DNA from: Lineus longissimus
Lineage: Eukaryota; Nemertea; Pilidiophora; Heteronemertea; Lineidae
DNA length: 64,000 bases
Assembly (NCBI RefSeq): GCF_910592395.1
Contig: NC_088310.1
Coordinates: forward strand, 18,609,501 to 18,673,500
Direction: 5' to 3'
Made by a program: the position numbers and the translations under genes. This document shows positions 33,501 to 44,427 of this stretch, in pieces. Numbering within the stretch: position 1 is the stretch's first letter; the number at the start of each line of letters is the position of its first letter. Under the pieces are notes generated by a model. It was not told the DNA's origin. It was given only the letters and a program-made list of their open reading frames with translations, and ran no database searches.

Positions 33501-35044
33501 TGTTTCTGAACATTATAAAAACGGGAGAAATCATGCACGTGGTCGTCCGATGCCAGTCGAAATGTTAAATGTTGAGAGACAGTGGGTTGGTCACGTGGTC
33601 ATGACGTTATGTTCCGCTATGGCCTATGTGTCTATATCCTAATAAAGCGGTCTTAAATCTGGTAAACCAGAGTATATATTCAAGGTAGTACGAATAGGAT
33701 GACCGTACCTATGAACCGCAAAATGGTCGTTTGGTTAAAGCATAAAAAAGAGACAATGATTAAGAAGGACTGGCAAAGCCCATGAACCAGAAATACTTAA
33801 ATTGACTGCAAGCACGTCTCTTCCCGGAGCGCTCCGCACAGACGTGATGAGAAATGTATACGAAGCTCAAATCGAAGTCAAGAAAATACGGTGTTTTTCC
33901 CCAGGCTCACTCAATCAGTCCAAATTGATTACAAGCCCGATGCGTGCATGTCGCAATTACCTGACCCGCCAAACATCCATCCGTCAGCGGAGAGACAGTA
34001 ATTGTGGCGTTAAAACAGGGCGAGTCTCAACACGTTCAGGAATACGGCCTCGCTACTCCGGCTGCAGAATTCATTGCTGATCGATCAATGCCATGGAAGA
34101 TAAAGAAGATGATCACTCCTCAGATTGAATAATGGAAACTGGCATTATTGAGTGATTTCACTGATTCGTTTATCCATCTCAAGTTATTTCCCTACGGGAT
34201 ACAACCTGACTGGAATGTTGATATACATATTTATACAATGAAGATATATGTAAATATCAATTTGATTGTGTCCTTCGGCGCAGGCGGTAATATCTGACAA
34301 AAGAATGTAGCCATGTTCATACAACACATTCCGTCGCATTAAGCGATTGAGTCCTGTGATGAAAGTAACTTAGAATGGCAGTGAGAGGGCAAGTCGGCCG
34401 TCGCATAATCATCTACTTCTTAGATTTACTCTCTTTCACTTCTTTTATGTTACTGCCTCTACCTCACAATTACTGTTCTTCTTCGTTCGTATTCAGCAGC
34501 AAAACTTGATAACAGTAACTTTATGATGACCGCTGTACGCAAGTTGAGGGCGTGCCTGGAAAGATCAGTTGGCGTTTCAGTGTATTGAATGTTCAAGCCA
34601 GCACTGAATTTAAATCACCAAGCCGTCGTGAAAGTATCTCGATTTTCATTCCTTGCAGAGCCGGAAGGCAGCCCACAAACTTTTCCTTTTGTCTAACGAG
34701 TGGGCGATCCAGCCATTCCTCCCGATTGCGCCTATTTATCAAAGCAACAAGTCAATTACGCGAGACTTCCGGCCCGCAATCGAATCACTATTTTACTCCT
34801 CATCGGTCACAGACAAATTGGATAGCATGATGATATCAAAACTGTTTATTCAGACATCATCCTCTGATTGTCTGGATCATCGTGTTTGATATGGAACTTT
34901 GAGTACGGGTTTACCTTCTAGCGCGTTTGACTATAGCCATCCTGAACGCAACTCCTGATTGTGATAGCTTTTATCGTTCTCCGAAAAAGACGGGATAAAG
35001 ACTCGCCTTTTCAGAAGACCGGTTGAAGTCATATACGCGAATCT
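30581..35044. other. 4.5 kb, no supported gene
   Basis: A GC-rich island at about 30600-30780 is open in all three frames on the minus strand and in one on the plus strand, so the coding frame, if any, cannot be chosen. Another GC-rich patch at 31300-31500 has overlapping ORFs on both strands (105 plus, 96 minus); neither is recognised. The rest holds short random ORFs. Confidence 0.35.
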
Positions 35045-35231
35045 ACGGTGGCTGGGAAAGGACATGGTGATTTTTATTTTCAATGACGATTACTAACTCG
35101 GGCGCCTGAGTTAGTAAGTCAGACGCCTGAGATAGTAAGTCAGGCGCCTGAGTTAGTAAGTCAGGCGCCTGAGATAAAAATAAACATCGTCATTGAAAAT
35201 AAAAATCACCATGTCCTTTCCCAGCCACCGT
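35045..35231. mobile_element. 187-bp perfect-hairpin MITE
   Basis: The outer 46 bp (ACGGTGGCTGGGAAAGGACA onward) are a perfect inverted repeat of the right end. The core is about four 21-bp tandem units built on the palindrome CAGGCGCCTG with AGTTAGTAAGT spacers. Flanks CGAATCT at both sides give a 7-bp duplication, or 8 bp with one mismatch, which would suit a hAT-type insertion. The arms are unmutated, so insertion was recent. Confidence 0.9.
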
Positions 35232-36327
35232 ACGAATCTGTTGCAGTTATCATATACAGACATTTCGTTTACCAAACCATAGATACCCACAGCTAAGGAA
35301 AATCAGAATTTAGCCAGATGAAAAATCATATAGACGGTGCTCATTCGCAGAAAATAATTTTTCCATTATTTGCCAATTACAAACTTGTCTTCGCCGTCGC
35401 TCACGTCAACAGCAGCGAAAGCTGATTTCTATTTGCAATCAGAAAAAGCATACGGTACCATCATTTTGACAGTTCAGGGTAAATTTGACTTTGATTGAGT
35501 GCTATCAGAAAAAAGAGAAGCCAGCCAAGGTTTGGTGACTTAGTGAGTTGCTCTGAAGAAGCAGTCACATGTACACTAATGCAAATGAAAAACAGGAATA
35601 TAAATCACCGAGCATGAGGTAGATTTCAAATTTTCCCATAAACAAAAACTCACATTTTCACACAGAGTGTCAACCTTGACGTGAGGTCCTTTATGGTGTC
35701 ATGAATGTCGCTTCCAGGAACGCAGTACCTGTCAGATAGCGATAAGCTTGACAGAGGGCACCTAGGGAATACTTATCTTACCCGAGATAAAATCAATAGC
35801 CTTTGTGGAGGTATCAGGTTCGAATTCTTTTCTCTACTCGATACTGGCGCACGCGCCGTCGCCTTAGCGGAAGTCAGATGACATATTATTCAAGGCCTCG
35901 TAATGAAACATTAAACATTGAATGACAAGCTAACTCAGTCATTCGATGATCAAGATGAAATAAGTTATATCAAATGAATATAATTTCTTCACATATGCAT
36001 ACAGCCTTTCTCGTGTTCACATATTGAATATCTATCCTTTTATCAGTTTAGTTCTATTGCTCGAGACAACGTGCCCGAGCATCATCGGCGGGCTTTGATC
36101 TCTTCGGGCTTTGTGTTCTTGGGTGAATGTTATCCAACTGGTGCACTGACGTCTTAATGTGAATCAATCACCATGGAACATATCGTAGAAGCGAAGTGCT
36201 AATTCAAACTTTAAAAAAGGCAGGTTTCTAGAACAGCAGTTGGTGCCAATTGTGAGAATTTAATAGGAAGAATAATATTTAGTTTTTACAATATATAATG
36301 CTTTTCCTGGTTTCCCTGCTGAAAGCG
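35232..36327. other. 1.1 kb, nothing identified
   Basis: A GGTTCGAATTC at about 35817 resembles a tRNA B box, but no A box stands at the right distance. No ORF of note. Confidence 0.45.
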
Positions 36328-36398
36328 TTCACCCCGCGAACTCTTGATCATGAGACCGACTCACTTACACTGCGCTACAAGTGCGCTAACATACTAGT
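36328..36398 (-). pseudogene. tRNA-Met-like relic
   Basis: On the minus strand TAGCGCACTTGTAGCGCAGT (acceptor and D arm) is followed by GTCGGTCTCATGATC, which matches an elongator tRNA-Met anticodon arm with CAT at 36350-36352. The variable region and part of the anticodon stem are then missing before GAGTTCGCGGGGTGAAC, a T-arm-like segment. The deletion rules out a working tRNA. It could be the head of a SINE. Confidence 0.5.
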
Positions 36399-36915
36399 TC
36401 TAAACACCCCTACGTAGCAGTATCATTCTACGTATCTTTAGTTATCTAATCGTTACCACGCCAGACCACAAGTCGGAGAAAGTTTGGTACCTGAGTGGGA
36501 AGTGATTGACAAATCACCATCCCTTCATTGGCCGGAAGCATCAAAGAAGATACCCATTACCTGCCTTAGCGCGCACTTGGCCGCCGCATACTAAAATAGT
36601 AAATGGATGGAAAAAGTCAGTGCGACAAAGCTATGATTACACTCGGAAAGACACCACCAGAATGGGAATCACCAGGAAACAAGTGGGGTGCGAGAGATAC
36701 GAAGTGTTCAAAAATCCTGAGATGGTGAAAACAAAAAGGACTCTTGCTGTGTTTATTCCGGAATTTCTCGTCTACCGCCTTTTAACAAATCAAGAAGCCC
36801 TCAGAAGTGAAGATAATGCACGGAGTCCGCCTACAATTTGCCTAAATGAAAAAGACCTGTCATTATTACTGGTGGGTGTCGGTGAGAGTCGGTGTTTGCC
36901 AATCTGTCATTAGGC
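36399..36915. other. Contains a 135-codon unrecognised ORF
   Basis: A plus-strand ORF at 36506-36913 is among the longer ones in the window. It has no domain I recognise, is rich in basic residues, and its last codons run into the MITE at 36916. No acceptor or polyadenylation site frames it, so it may be a chance ORF. Confidence 0.2.
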
Positions 36916-37136
36916 AAGTTTCGCAACCCTTACGAAGAGCTACGAATGATGAATTATGTTACCTACATGTGCTGTACTTTATTGGCGACTCTTTTTTGAA
37001 AAGGTTGCCGACTCCTTGTACAACTAAGTATAAGAAAATGATTGACGGTGTCGCGGCCTAAATGAATTTGCACAGGACTTGGTGACATGACAGACGTACG
37101 TTTTTCGCTCTTCGTCGATCGTCGGGGTTGCGAAAG
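36916..37136. mobile_element. MITE family 5, ~220 bp
   Basis: Left AAGTTTCGCAACCCTTACGA and right CGTCGGGGTTGCGAAAG are imperfect inverted ends, each followed inward by CGAAGAGC or its inverse. Related ends occur at 17115, 38226 and 61318. Confidence 0.65.
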
Positions 37137-38225
37137 ATTAGTATTTTCTGACGGAAAACACCAGCCACGAGTATTATCCTTTCGAAGGTTTTTTTGTGTT
37201 ACTTCGCATTATTGCTCAGAGAAGAAGCTGTGACAATACGTATACAATGCTGTTTGTTGGCTTGACTGCAGTTACGGCAGTTGCTGTACAATGATGAAAA
37301 AAGTATCTATTCTTGGATTGAAATCTAAGCCCTACTCATTCAGTCATAAGCCCACGAACCACTTATGAATAATAGGATGGAACTAATAGGAGAGATTGGA
37401 AGGCATGTTTTGTTTCAGTGACTTCATAAATATCAACCTCGGTGGCAGACGTCTGCTGGTCGTTCGAGTTGTATGGACATAATAAAGCGTTATCAAGGTT
37501 TTTTTCCAGTACAATGATAATTTCCAAACTATCAATAATACATTAATGCTGCTTCTATTGTCATTGCCTTTAGCCGTATTAGCCATAAATACACAGACAT
37601 TGCTGTTAACGCTAATGTCCATACCCTCCTAATGGACTGGCAATGGTCATTTTATTCACTGTCTATCTCGCTTGTCTGCCAACTGAGATTTATGCTCATG
37701 ATCGCATTGGTAATTATACGTAGAGATTGCCCTTTTATAAGCAATTCAGGTGATTGCAACCGCTTGTGATCTCAGGGCGCCGGGTTTTCAAAGAATTGTT
37801 CACCCCGTGGTCCACATCATCAGTAAACTATACTCCACCTCACGAAAAATGGCACTCTGCTGATTTCATACAGAAATTGAAAAATTCTAAAATTTTCGGC
37901 TCTTTTGCGCGCAATGCCATTTTTCTTGAAATGAAGAATACCAACGTGTTCGTCGAACTTTCGTGATTCGCAAAACATCGGTCACCTTACATGCAAAGCG
38001 AAAAGCGATATTTATAGATCTTCGAAGGCGTCGTTTTTCTTGTCTTAGGCTTCAACCGTTAAATGCTTAATCGTCTCCTCACGATTTAAGTAAATTGGCA
38101 GATTTCGCCAACCTTCCGTGCGACTACCTACTGAACAAAGAAGTAAAACGATGTTTCAAAAAAAAATATAGCGCGATGACAGGCAAGAGAAAGTCGATTA
38201 CGCATCTCGTGTCATAAAAGTTTCG

Positions 38226-38316
38226 GAGGAATACTTCGTCAGTCGTAGGGGTTGCGAAACCTGTCTTGTGTTAGGTAGGTTCAGCCTAGTTCAGCAACCC
38301 ACACGAACGACGCAGT
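38226..38316. mobile_element. MITE family 5, short copy
   Basis: CTTCGTCAGTCGTAGGGGTT then GCGAAACC is opposed, about 45 bp later, by CAGCAACCCACACGAACGAC. The element is a hairpin of about 90 bp. Confidence 0.6.
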
Positions 38317-39470
38317 AAAGTATATTACGGCGTGCGGTGTCATCAATTCCTGCACGAATTTACTTACATGAACCACACACGAGATGTAAACCCAAAGTAA
38401 AACTTCAACAGAATGTGATTTAAGTGTCTCTGGAAAATATCCTTTACACTATGAAATGTCATAGCATAAATTGGTAAGACCCATATCTGTACCGACGCGT
38501 ATAAGAAGACTTCCATGCTCCTTCTTTATTTTCACTAACCTACCGGAGTAGAAATAGAGAAACTTTCCCTCAAAGGAAACCTTAGCTAACGGAGGTAAAT
38601 CGATGATAAGCGTAATTACATCAGCTCTATTTGTTGTAGCTGGCAATTACAGATCTTTGGAGATATAGAATCAGTAAAATATTAATGAAAGCCGCGAAAT
38701 CTTAGAACTAAGGTTGTTTGATTCTTACGGAGGTTTTTGATTAGCTGTCGTCGTTATTTTTCTTCGTGTATTTTGTTAAAGGACTTGATACGGGATGGAG
38801 ATATTGGTTGTCTCGTCAAAAGCAGCGAGAATGGAAATACAATATTTATTATTGGTGGCAGACGGGTTTTTTTTGGGTTAAATACAGCTCCACCGGAGCG
38901 GCGAAGCAACCAGTACCGACAATGAAGTATTGATTTTCCTTTCTAAAACACCTTAAACTTGACATATTCTAGGCGTAATCCACCGGGAAGTTCCTTTTTG
39001 AAATACTGCATACCATGTGGTTTCAGTCAAAGCAGAGATTGAAGAACAGCAAGTAAGGGGAAAAAGAGTAGCAACTCCGTGAATATTTCCACGAAACTCT
39101 CAAATATAGACTGTACCCTAGCAAATTTGTCCTTCACAAATGCAGGGTCACGGTTTTGACCGCAGCAATATCAAGCATTATCAAGAATTATGATCACTTC
39201 CTTTTAAATGACAGTCACATAGGATCAAAGGTTTTCACTCATACACTAGAAGACCAAGATAATCATGTCGTCTCCAAGTTTACATCACATTTCATTGAAT
39301 AAGTTCGGTCATACACTTCGGCATACAAATCCGTCTGTCATTGCTATCAGACTGATCAAATATTGGCAGTTGACGGAAGTGAAGAAGACCTACCTCTAGC
39401 ACAAGGAGACCAATTACTACCATCCACTCAAAGCATCAACTAATTCTTCTTGCGCATGCCGTCGTCCTAG

Positions 39471-39578
39471 TGCATCCCAACGCGACGAGGGAAAGCGAGA
39501 TGCCGGGCAGTGTGGCGAAGCACTATAGGGCCTACGTCATGTCAATATATTCTGGCAGCGGAGCCGAGGGAATTATTG
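39471..39578 (+). CDS. Candidate 108-bp phase-1 internal exon
   Basis: A pyrimidine-rich tract ending GTCCTAG (39470) and a donor G|GTAAGC (after 39578) frame 108 bp that is open in one frame with 2 + 105 + 1 nt, that is, a symmetric phase-1 exon of about 36 residues. It reads through MPGSVAKHYRAYVMSIYSGS. The segment is more GC-rich than its flanks. I recognise no family and no partner exon is certain; a possible acceptor CTTTCACAG lies about 275 bp downstream. Confidence 0.3.
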
Positions 39579-40248
39579 GTAAGCAAGTTCATTTTTTAAA
39601 CTGCTCTTACTTAATATTTCGAAGCTGTATCAATATACTGAACGTGATGTCCACTTAGTACTAAATAGAAATCGTCTTCCTTGAATTTTATGATAAAACC
39701 ACAGCGTAGGAGTGAGAGTACAAGACCTTTCTGTATCTGTGTATAGAGGAAGATTTTAAGACCGTTAACTTTGCTTGTGATAACTGAACATTTAGATACC
39801 TCAAACCAAGCTAATGAACCCACCTAGATCCATTCGTTATACCATGCTTTCACAGGGTACAAACTTCTTCCGTATACGTCTTTTGTAACCTGTTTTTTCC
39901 CCATCTCAGTCAACAGGTGCAAACATCCATCACACTAAAGACCTTTTCTCAGGAAAGTATTTCAGTGTACCGTTCCTCTAGATCGATATGTGTATACGTA
40001 AAGTGCAACTATTTTTAGATGACAATATCAACCTCTAGCACGAAATCTTTACAGCTAAAAAATGCTTTGTTTCTTAACTGGCAGAACAACCGACTTGGCC
40101 TAATCAGAGTCGACTCTGGTCCAATCAAGCCAAAGTCTTGAACACGTATTTACCCAAATGCTCTTCTCTAATACATGAGACGGGCACAGTCTCGTGGAGA
40201 AGCGTGACTCTATTGAGCTTACGGTCGACTTGGCTGATGAGAAAGTTG

Positions 40249-40394
40249 CTAGTAGAAATTATCGGTACCAGTCGAGTTTTTTTCTATCACAGAAGGAGTA
40301 TCCGCAGCTGGTGTGACAGTGTTCGGGTAAGATTCATTCCCACCAATGCTACTTATGCCACCAATGAAGTCCAGACTGTCTGCTGGAGAAGTTG
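40249..40394 (-). CDS. Candidate terminal exon, unrecognised
   Basis: A minus-strand acceptor (TATCCTAATAG) precedes about 48 codons ending in TAG near 40249. The reading starts TSPADSLDFIGGISSIGG and ends STGTDNFY, rich in Ser, Thr, Gly and Asn, like a disordered C-terminal tail. No AATAAA was seen close downstream. The 131-codon frame at 40996-41391 lies upstream on the same strand but nothing shows they are joined. Confidence 0.22.
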
Positions 40395-40995
40395 CTATTA
40401 GGATATTTTTTTTCATAAGGCCGCGGGCCGCCGGCCAGCACATACGGCATGTTCGCTAATACCCAAAATATATAAAGCGAGCATGTCTTTTCGCTGATAC
40501 TTCATAGGATATGCAAGATACCTAATCGTTATCACACAGTTTCCTGCACGGTGGTTTGCCTTGCTGAGACTCAAGGGCAGGCTTGACAATTTGACACCAA
40601 ACTCTAGAATGAATGTCATTTAATATCTAAATGAGATCTACTTTTATGGATCACTAGAATAGGTGTGGAAGAACGCCAATACATTATTCCAGCACGAATG
40701 CCCAGAAGGTTCATTTCAATTTCGAATTCCGAATCTCGAATTTAAGCCTTCTGGACCTCTGTATTCCTGGACGTAGAAAGTGCATATGTACAAATAGCTT
40801 TGGGTCATTGCAAAGGTTGTCTATAAGATTGTCGAGTAGGCCATTGCTCCGAGATAGTCTGGAACGGGCGCACGGGAACGTAAGGTTGGTCACACTATCG
40901 CCTTTAACGGTTCATGCCTCATTTAGAGTCTAATCAGGACCCACAAGACCGCTGAAGCTTTTATGGTTGCCGTCCTTTCTAACTCGGCGATAGGT

Positions 40996-41391
40996 TTACA
41001 ATGAAACCTTTACCACTCTTTGTGGTAACCTTGTGATTGGATATCTCTCGATTTCCCATGAAACGCCATTGACCAAATGGACAATTGGAATCCTCTCCAA
41101 GGTGCTTTTATCTCCAGATCCATCGTGGACGAGAGAAATGCTTTTGGCCTTCGCTTTCACTTCGTGTTCACCAGGGACGTGAAACACATCAACAACACAT
41201 GGCCGGTACGAGTAAATGGCTCTTGCTCTCGAAGAAAGAACCGTTTTTGAACCACCCAAAAACTTCAACAGTTTTTTGACGAACACAAGAGGTTTTTCAG
41301 CAACGTGAAAAATCCTAAGAGGTTTTTCAGAATCCCGAGAAAAACTGCAATGCGAGGCATATTTGTGTTGAATCCTAGAGAGTGGATTCAA
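40996..41391 (-). CDS. Unrecognised 131-codon ORF, possibly exonic
   Basis: The C-terminal two-thirds (from about residue 55) has an even, protein-like composition, with YSYRPCVVDVFHVPGEHEVK and later VSWEIERYPITRLPQRVVKV before TAA at 40996, and predicts alternating beta strands. I recognise no family. The N-terminal third overlaps sequence with the GGTTTTTCAG motif of MITE family 1 (41235-41345), so it may be transposon-derived or not part of the protein. No signal peptide and no clear acceptor. Confidence 0.25.
   Translation of the reverse strand: MNPLSRIQHKYASHCSFSRDSEKPLRIFHVAEKPLVFVKKLLKFLGGSKTVLSSRARAIYSYRPCVVDVFHVPGEHEVKAKAKSISLVHDGSGDKSTLERIPIVHLVNGVSWEIERYPITRLPQRVVKVSL
41235..41345. 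mobile_element. MITE family 1 fragment
   Basis: AAGAGGTTTTTCAG occurs twice, about 32 bp apart (near 41288 and 41320), with an upstream inverted CCGTTTTTGAACC. It resembles the interior of family 1, but its ends are not resolved. Confidence 0.45.
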
Positions 41392-41638
41392 ACCAGCTCA
41401 AAAACATGCTTTGATGTGAATTATCAAATAACTGACGCGACACTCAACATTGATCAACTCACACCAAAATCTATAAATTCATGCTCTTATACACGTAATA
41501 CCAGTTTGCACTTCAAAGTGCAAAAAGTGCAAAACACCTCTCTGTTATAGCATGCCTATGAATCGTTTCAGCCTATCTTTATGTGATCGTAGTATTGATT
41601 TAGACAAGTATAGTCCGTTTTGCCTATCTGTATTTAGT

Positions 41639-42051
41639 AAAGCCAGTAGCACACCAGCCGCCAACTTTGGCGACAAGAAGCGTTCGGCTGACGCCTCTCG
41701 ACGCCGAAGTTAGCGGTCAGTGGATCCCGATCAGAGCACACCTGCCCAGAATTGGCGTCCAGTCTCGTCTTTTCCGCCACTTTAGGCTGCCATTTTGAAA
41801 TCATGTGACATCAAGACGCCAAGTCAGGCGGCCATCCGTAGCACACATGTCTTCTTATTGCGTTCAAACGCGGCGACACGCGTCAAAAATCAAACATGTT
41901 AGATATTTGGCGTTTAGTTGCGTCAAGTGGCGTCAAGTCGCGTTTGCCGACGCCGTTTGTAGCAGACTAGGGATTGTTAAGGCGTTCAGGACTCTTGCGG
42001 CAAAAAACGTCTGTGAACGCCGAAGTTGGCGGCTAGTGTGCTGCGGGCTTT
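41639..42051. mobile_element. MITE family 3, copy 2 (~413 bp)
   Basis: It is collinear with the 19.1 kb copy over its whole length, with scattered substitutions. It lacks about 32 bp between two GACGC pentamers, which points to a microhomology-mediated deletion here (or an insertion there). Ends AAAGCC and GGGCTTTAA. Non-coding. Confidence 0.85.
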
Positions 42052-43762
42052 AAGAAGTTCTTCTTTCGTAATATTCTCTCTGCCACTTTATGAACGGGGG
42101 AATCATTATTAGTGCAGTATTTTTTGCTAGATGTTGAAGCAAGAAGATTGAAGAAACAAAACGTATTATCTGATAACATAAGCGTGAAATAAAAATAAAT
42201 TTCAGCAGGATACCTTGAAAATGTAACTGGCTTGTCACCACTTCCTTTAATGATCGAAATGATTGATCCTACGCTAATGGAAGGCTGACAAGTCATAATC
42301 AGTCTCATGGCATAATAAGTTGGCTTCATAGTGCAGAGATTGATAACTAAGTGACAATGATTGATTGTAATAAATGCCGTCTTCCTAGTATCCCAATGTA
42401 TAAGATAAAAGGAAAGACCCTTACCAGACTTCTCATGTGAGCGAAACAATTAAATCTTCTATAGGATTACCATAACTGAAGATACAAGATACTTTTAAGT
42501 AGCATATTTATTCTATCAACCGTTAACCTGATCGGATGCTCTAAAACAAACCAAGTTAGGATTGGCAGGCCAGTTTAAGCCATGGACTTCGAAGAAGTGT
42601 TTAGGATTGGATTTCATGACGTAGTAATGTGATAGTAGACTGACAAATGTCACGGGTTTGGTGCAATGGAGGATTACATCGGGCCGCGTAAAATCCTGAA
42701 GTTAAGTGTTTTACAATGTGATGGACTTCAAATTGACACTCTGGTTTTTTTGGCGTTAAAGCTTCGAGAAATGGAGAGCGCATCTGAAAGCAATAGCTGG
42801 TCAACGAACCGTAGAGTGTACGCCCACAAATCTGTGGTCTCGCAACCTCATGCGATATTGATTGACTTCAGAACGTTCCCTCGGAATGCAACCACCATCA
42901 AAAGTATTCGTCAGTAGCATACCCCTAGGCGTCGGTGTCGATCTATGTGAGAATTTTACGTGATCGTATTGTTGGCCAAGGCGGTAGCGCCAAGCCACTT
43001 ACTCAACAGCCCAAGATCCTCGAAGGACGATGGTAGGCCGATCCTGCTCTTCGCCAAAATCGTAGGTCCAAATACCAGCGTCATTTCAATTTTCGGCAGC
43101 TTGATTCATGTCGACTGAGAATCTTTGCCAAACTGCTCATGCACCTGTGACTTCGGCACGAATCAATCCGAGCATTGCAACTGTCATTGTCTCGTATCAG
43201 ACAGACGTGCCTACTTGATACAAGTCACAACTCAACTCATTAGCGGTAGAACACAGACAAGTAGGGCATAATTGCGATAAAAGGCGAAAGGGATTCGAAC
43301 AGATCATTGCCCTAGGTGTTCCGTGGTGGTGCGAGTATATAGCTTCCGTTAGGAGAATAAATCGATTCATGTTTAGATCAGAATGGCTGCCGAGAGCACC
43401 TGTTGGTGAGAGGTCTAGCAGAAAGATCATTAGGCAGAGTCAGTCCTAACACAGTCAGCTACCAAATACAATGATCCACAAAAAGCGACTGAACGGTTGA
43501 GTAGCTGATACATGCTATACGAATTTACAAAATTTCCTTGCAGTTTTTCGTTTTCAGCAATAACGTCCGACCAAAGTGCGAATTTATCGCTATGCATGTT
43601 GTAATCTCTAATGGGAAGCTGTACATAACAAGAAGGAGTAGTCTATATCTTGACAGAAAAAGAAGCGGCGGTCAATATTGCTCATACATGTAGGCTTCGG
43701 ATTGATAATCTATCACCTTCCTAAAAAAAACACCCCGCCAGCTGTAACAATAATTAGTGCAG
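42052..43762. other. 1.7 kb, no supported gene
   Basis: A 138-codon minus ORF (42033-42449) begins outside and ends inside the MITE end, and has no recognised motif. Other ORFs are short. Confidence 0.4.
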
Positions 43763-43923
43763 AGAGGATTGTTTCGCAAGCGATTGCTTTCATCAACAAG
43801 CACTCAGCATTCTCTTCCTTCTTTGGAGACAACTCTCCTAACAAGTTGTGTCAACCAGACAAGCATCCTGAGATTCAAGAGTTTTTCATTCTCGTGTTAC
43901 ATGTTCGTCATCTTGAGAAGTAA
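43763..43923 (+). CDS. Weak terminal-exon candidate
   Basis: TAATTAGTGCAG is a possible acceptor followed by about 53 codons to TAA at 43921-43923. The reading contains AIAFINKHSAFSSFFGDNSP and is unrecognised. The stop codon falls exactly at the edge of the foldback element, so the frame may simply be truncated by that insertion. Confidence 0.18.
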
Positions 43924-44427
43924 TAGCGAGTTTCCGCATCGCTTACGATTACGATTACGATTACGATTACGATTACGATTTGTGGTTGACGTCATCGATT
44001 TTTGATGCTACGTCATCCCCCGCGAAATCGTCGATGGTACATTCGTCTCGTTCTCACGAGGATTCCGGCTGATCTTCGTAAGTCAAAAATGATTACATGG
44101 ATTAGCGAAAAGTCTATTTTCCACGCTACATATCTGATCGAAGGTGAAGAAATATTCATTGAGGAATACTTTAGAACATATCTGTCAAACATAGCAACTG
44201 CATTTAATGTGATCAACGGCGATTTTGATCATGTTTTAGCGCCGAAAAAAGTGCACGCAGAGCATGAGAGCAGAGTATAGGGCCTACACTACAGGACACC
44301 ATGTACAGTCGTTGGTGTGAATGCGGAAACAAAATTTCTGGTTCATGCCGGTTTTGAGAATATTACGATTACGACTTTGAAATCGTAATCGTAATCGTAA
44401 TGTTAAGCGATGCGGAAACTCCCTATT
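43923..44427. mobile_element. Foldback element with TTACGA hexamer arms
   Basis: The ends ATAGCGAGTTTCCGCATCGC and GCGATGCGGAAACTCCCTAT are inverted (18 bp perfect core: 43928-43945 and 44404-44421). Immediately inside the left end are about seven TTACGA hexamers; the right arm has shorter arrays of the inverse plus one in direct orientation. The ~370-bp centre has a 92-codon plus-strand ORF (44002-44280) of even composition (LIEGEEIFIEEYFRTYL) with no domain I recognise. TIR-plus-satellite arms fit a foldback-type DNA transposon. The target duplication is not clear. Confidence 0.75.

Noticed and set aside
35790-35830. Possible tRNA gene at the GGTTCGAATTC B box
   Set aside because: No A box or cloverleaf-compatible arms at the required distance.
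36506-36913. 135-codon plus ORF as a real gene
   Set aside because: No domain, no splice or polyadenylation framing, and its end runs up to a MITE border; such lengths occur by chance in 64 kb.
43941-43980. CRISPR-like or telomeric array from TTACGA repeats
   Set aside because: The units are 6 bp with no spacers, the motif is not the animal telomere repeat, and the array lies inside inverted ends of a transposon.
43757-44005. 82-codon ORF ending in Arg-Leu repeats
   Set aside because: The Arg-Leu repeat is the translation of TTACGA hexamers in the arm of the foldback element.
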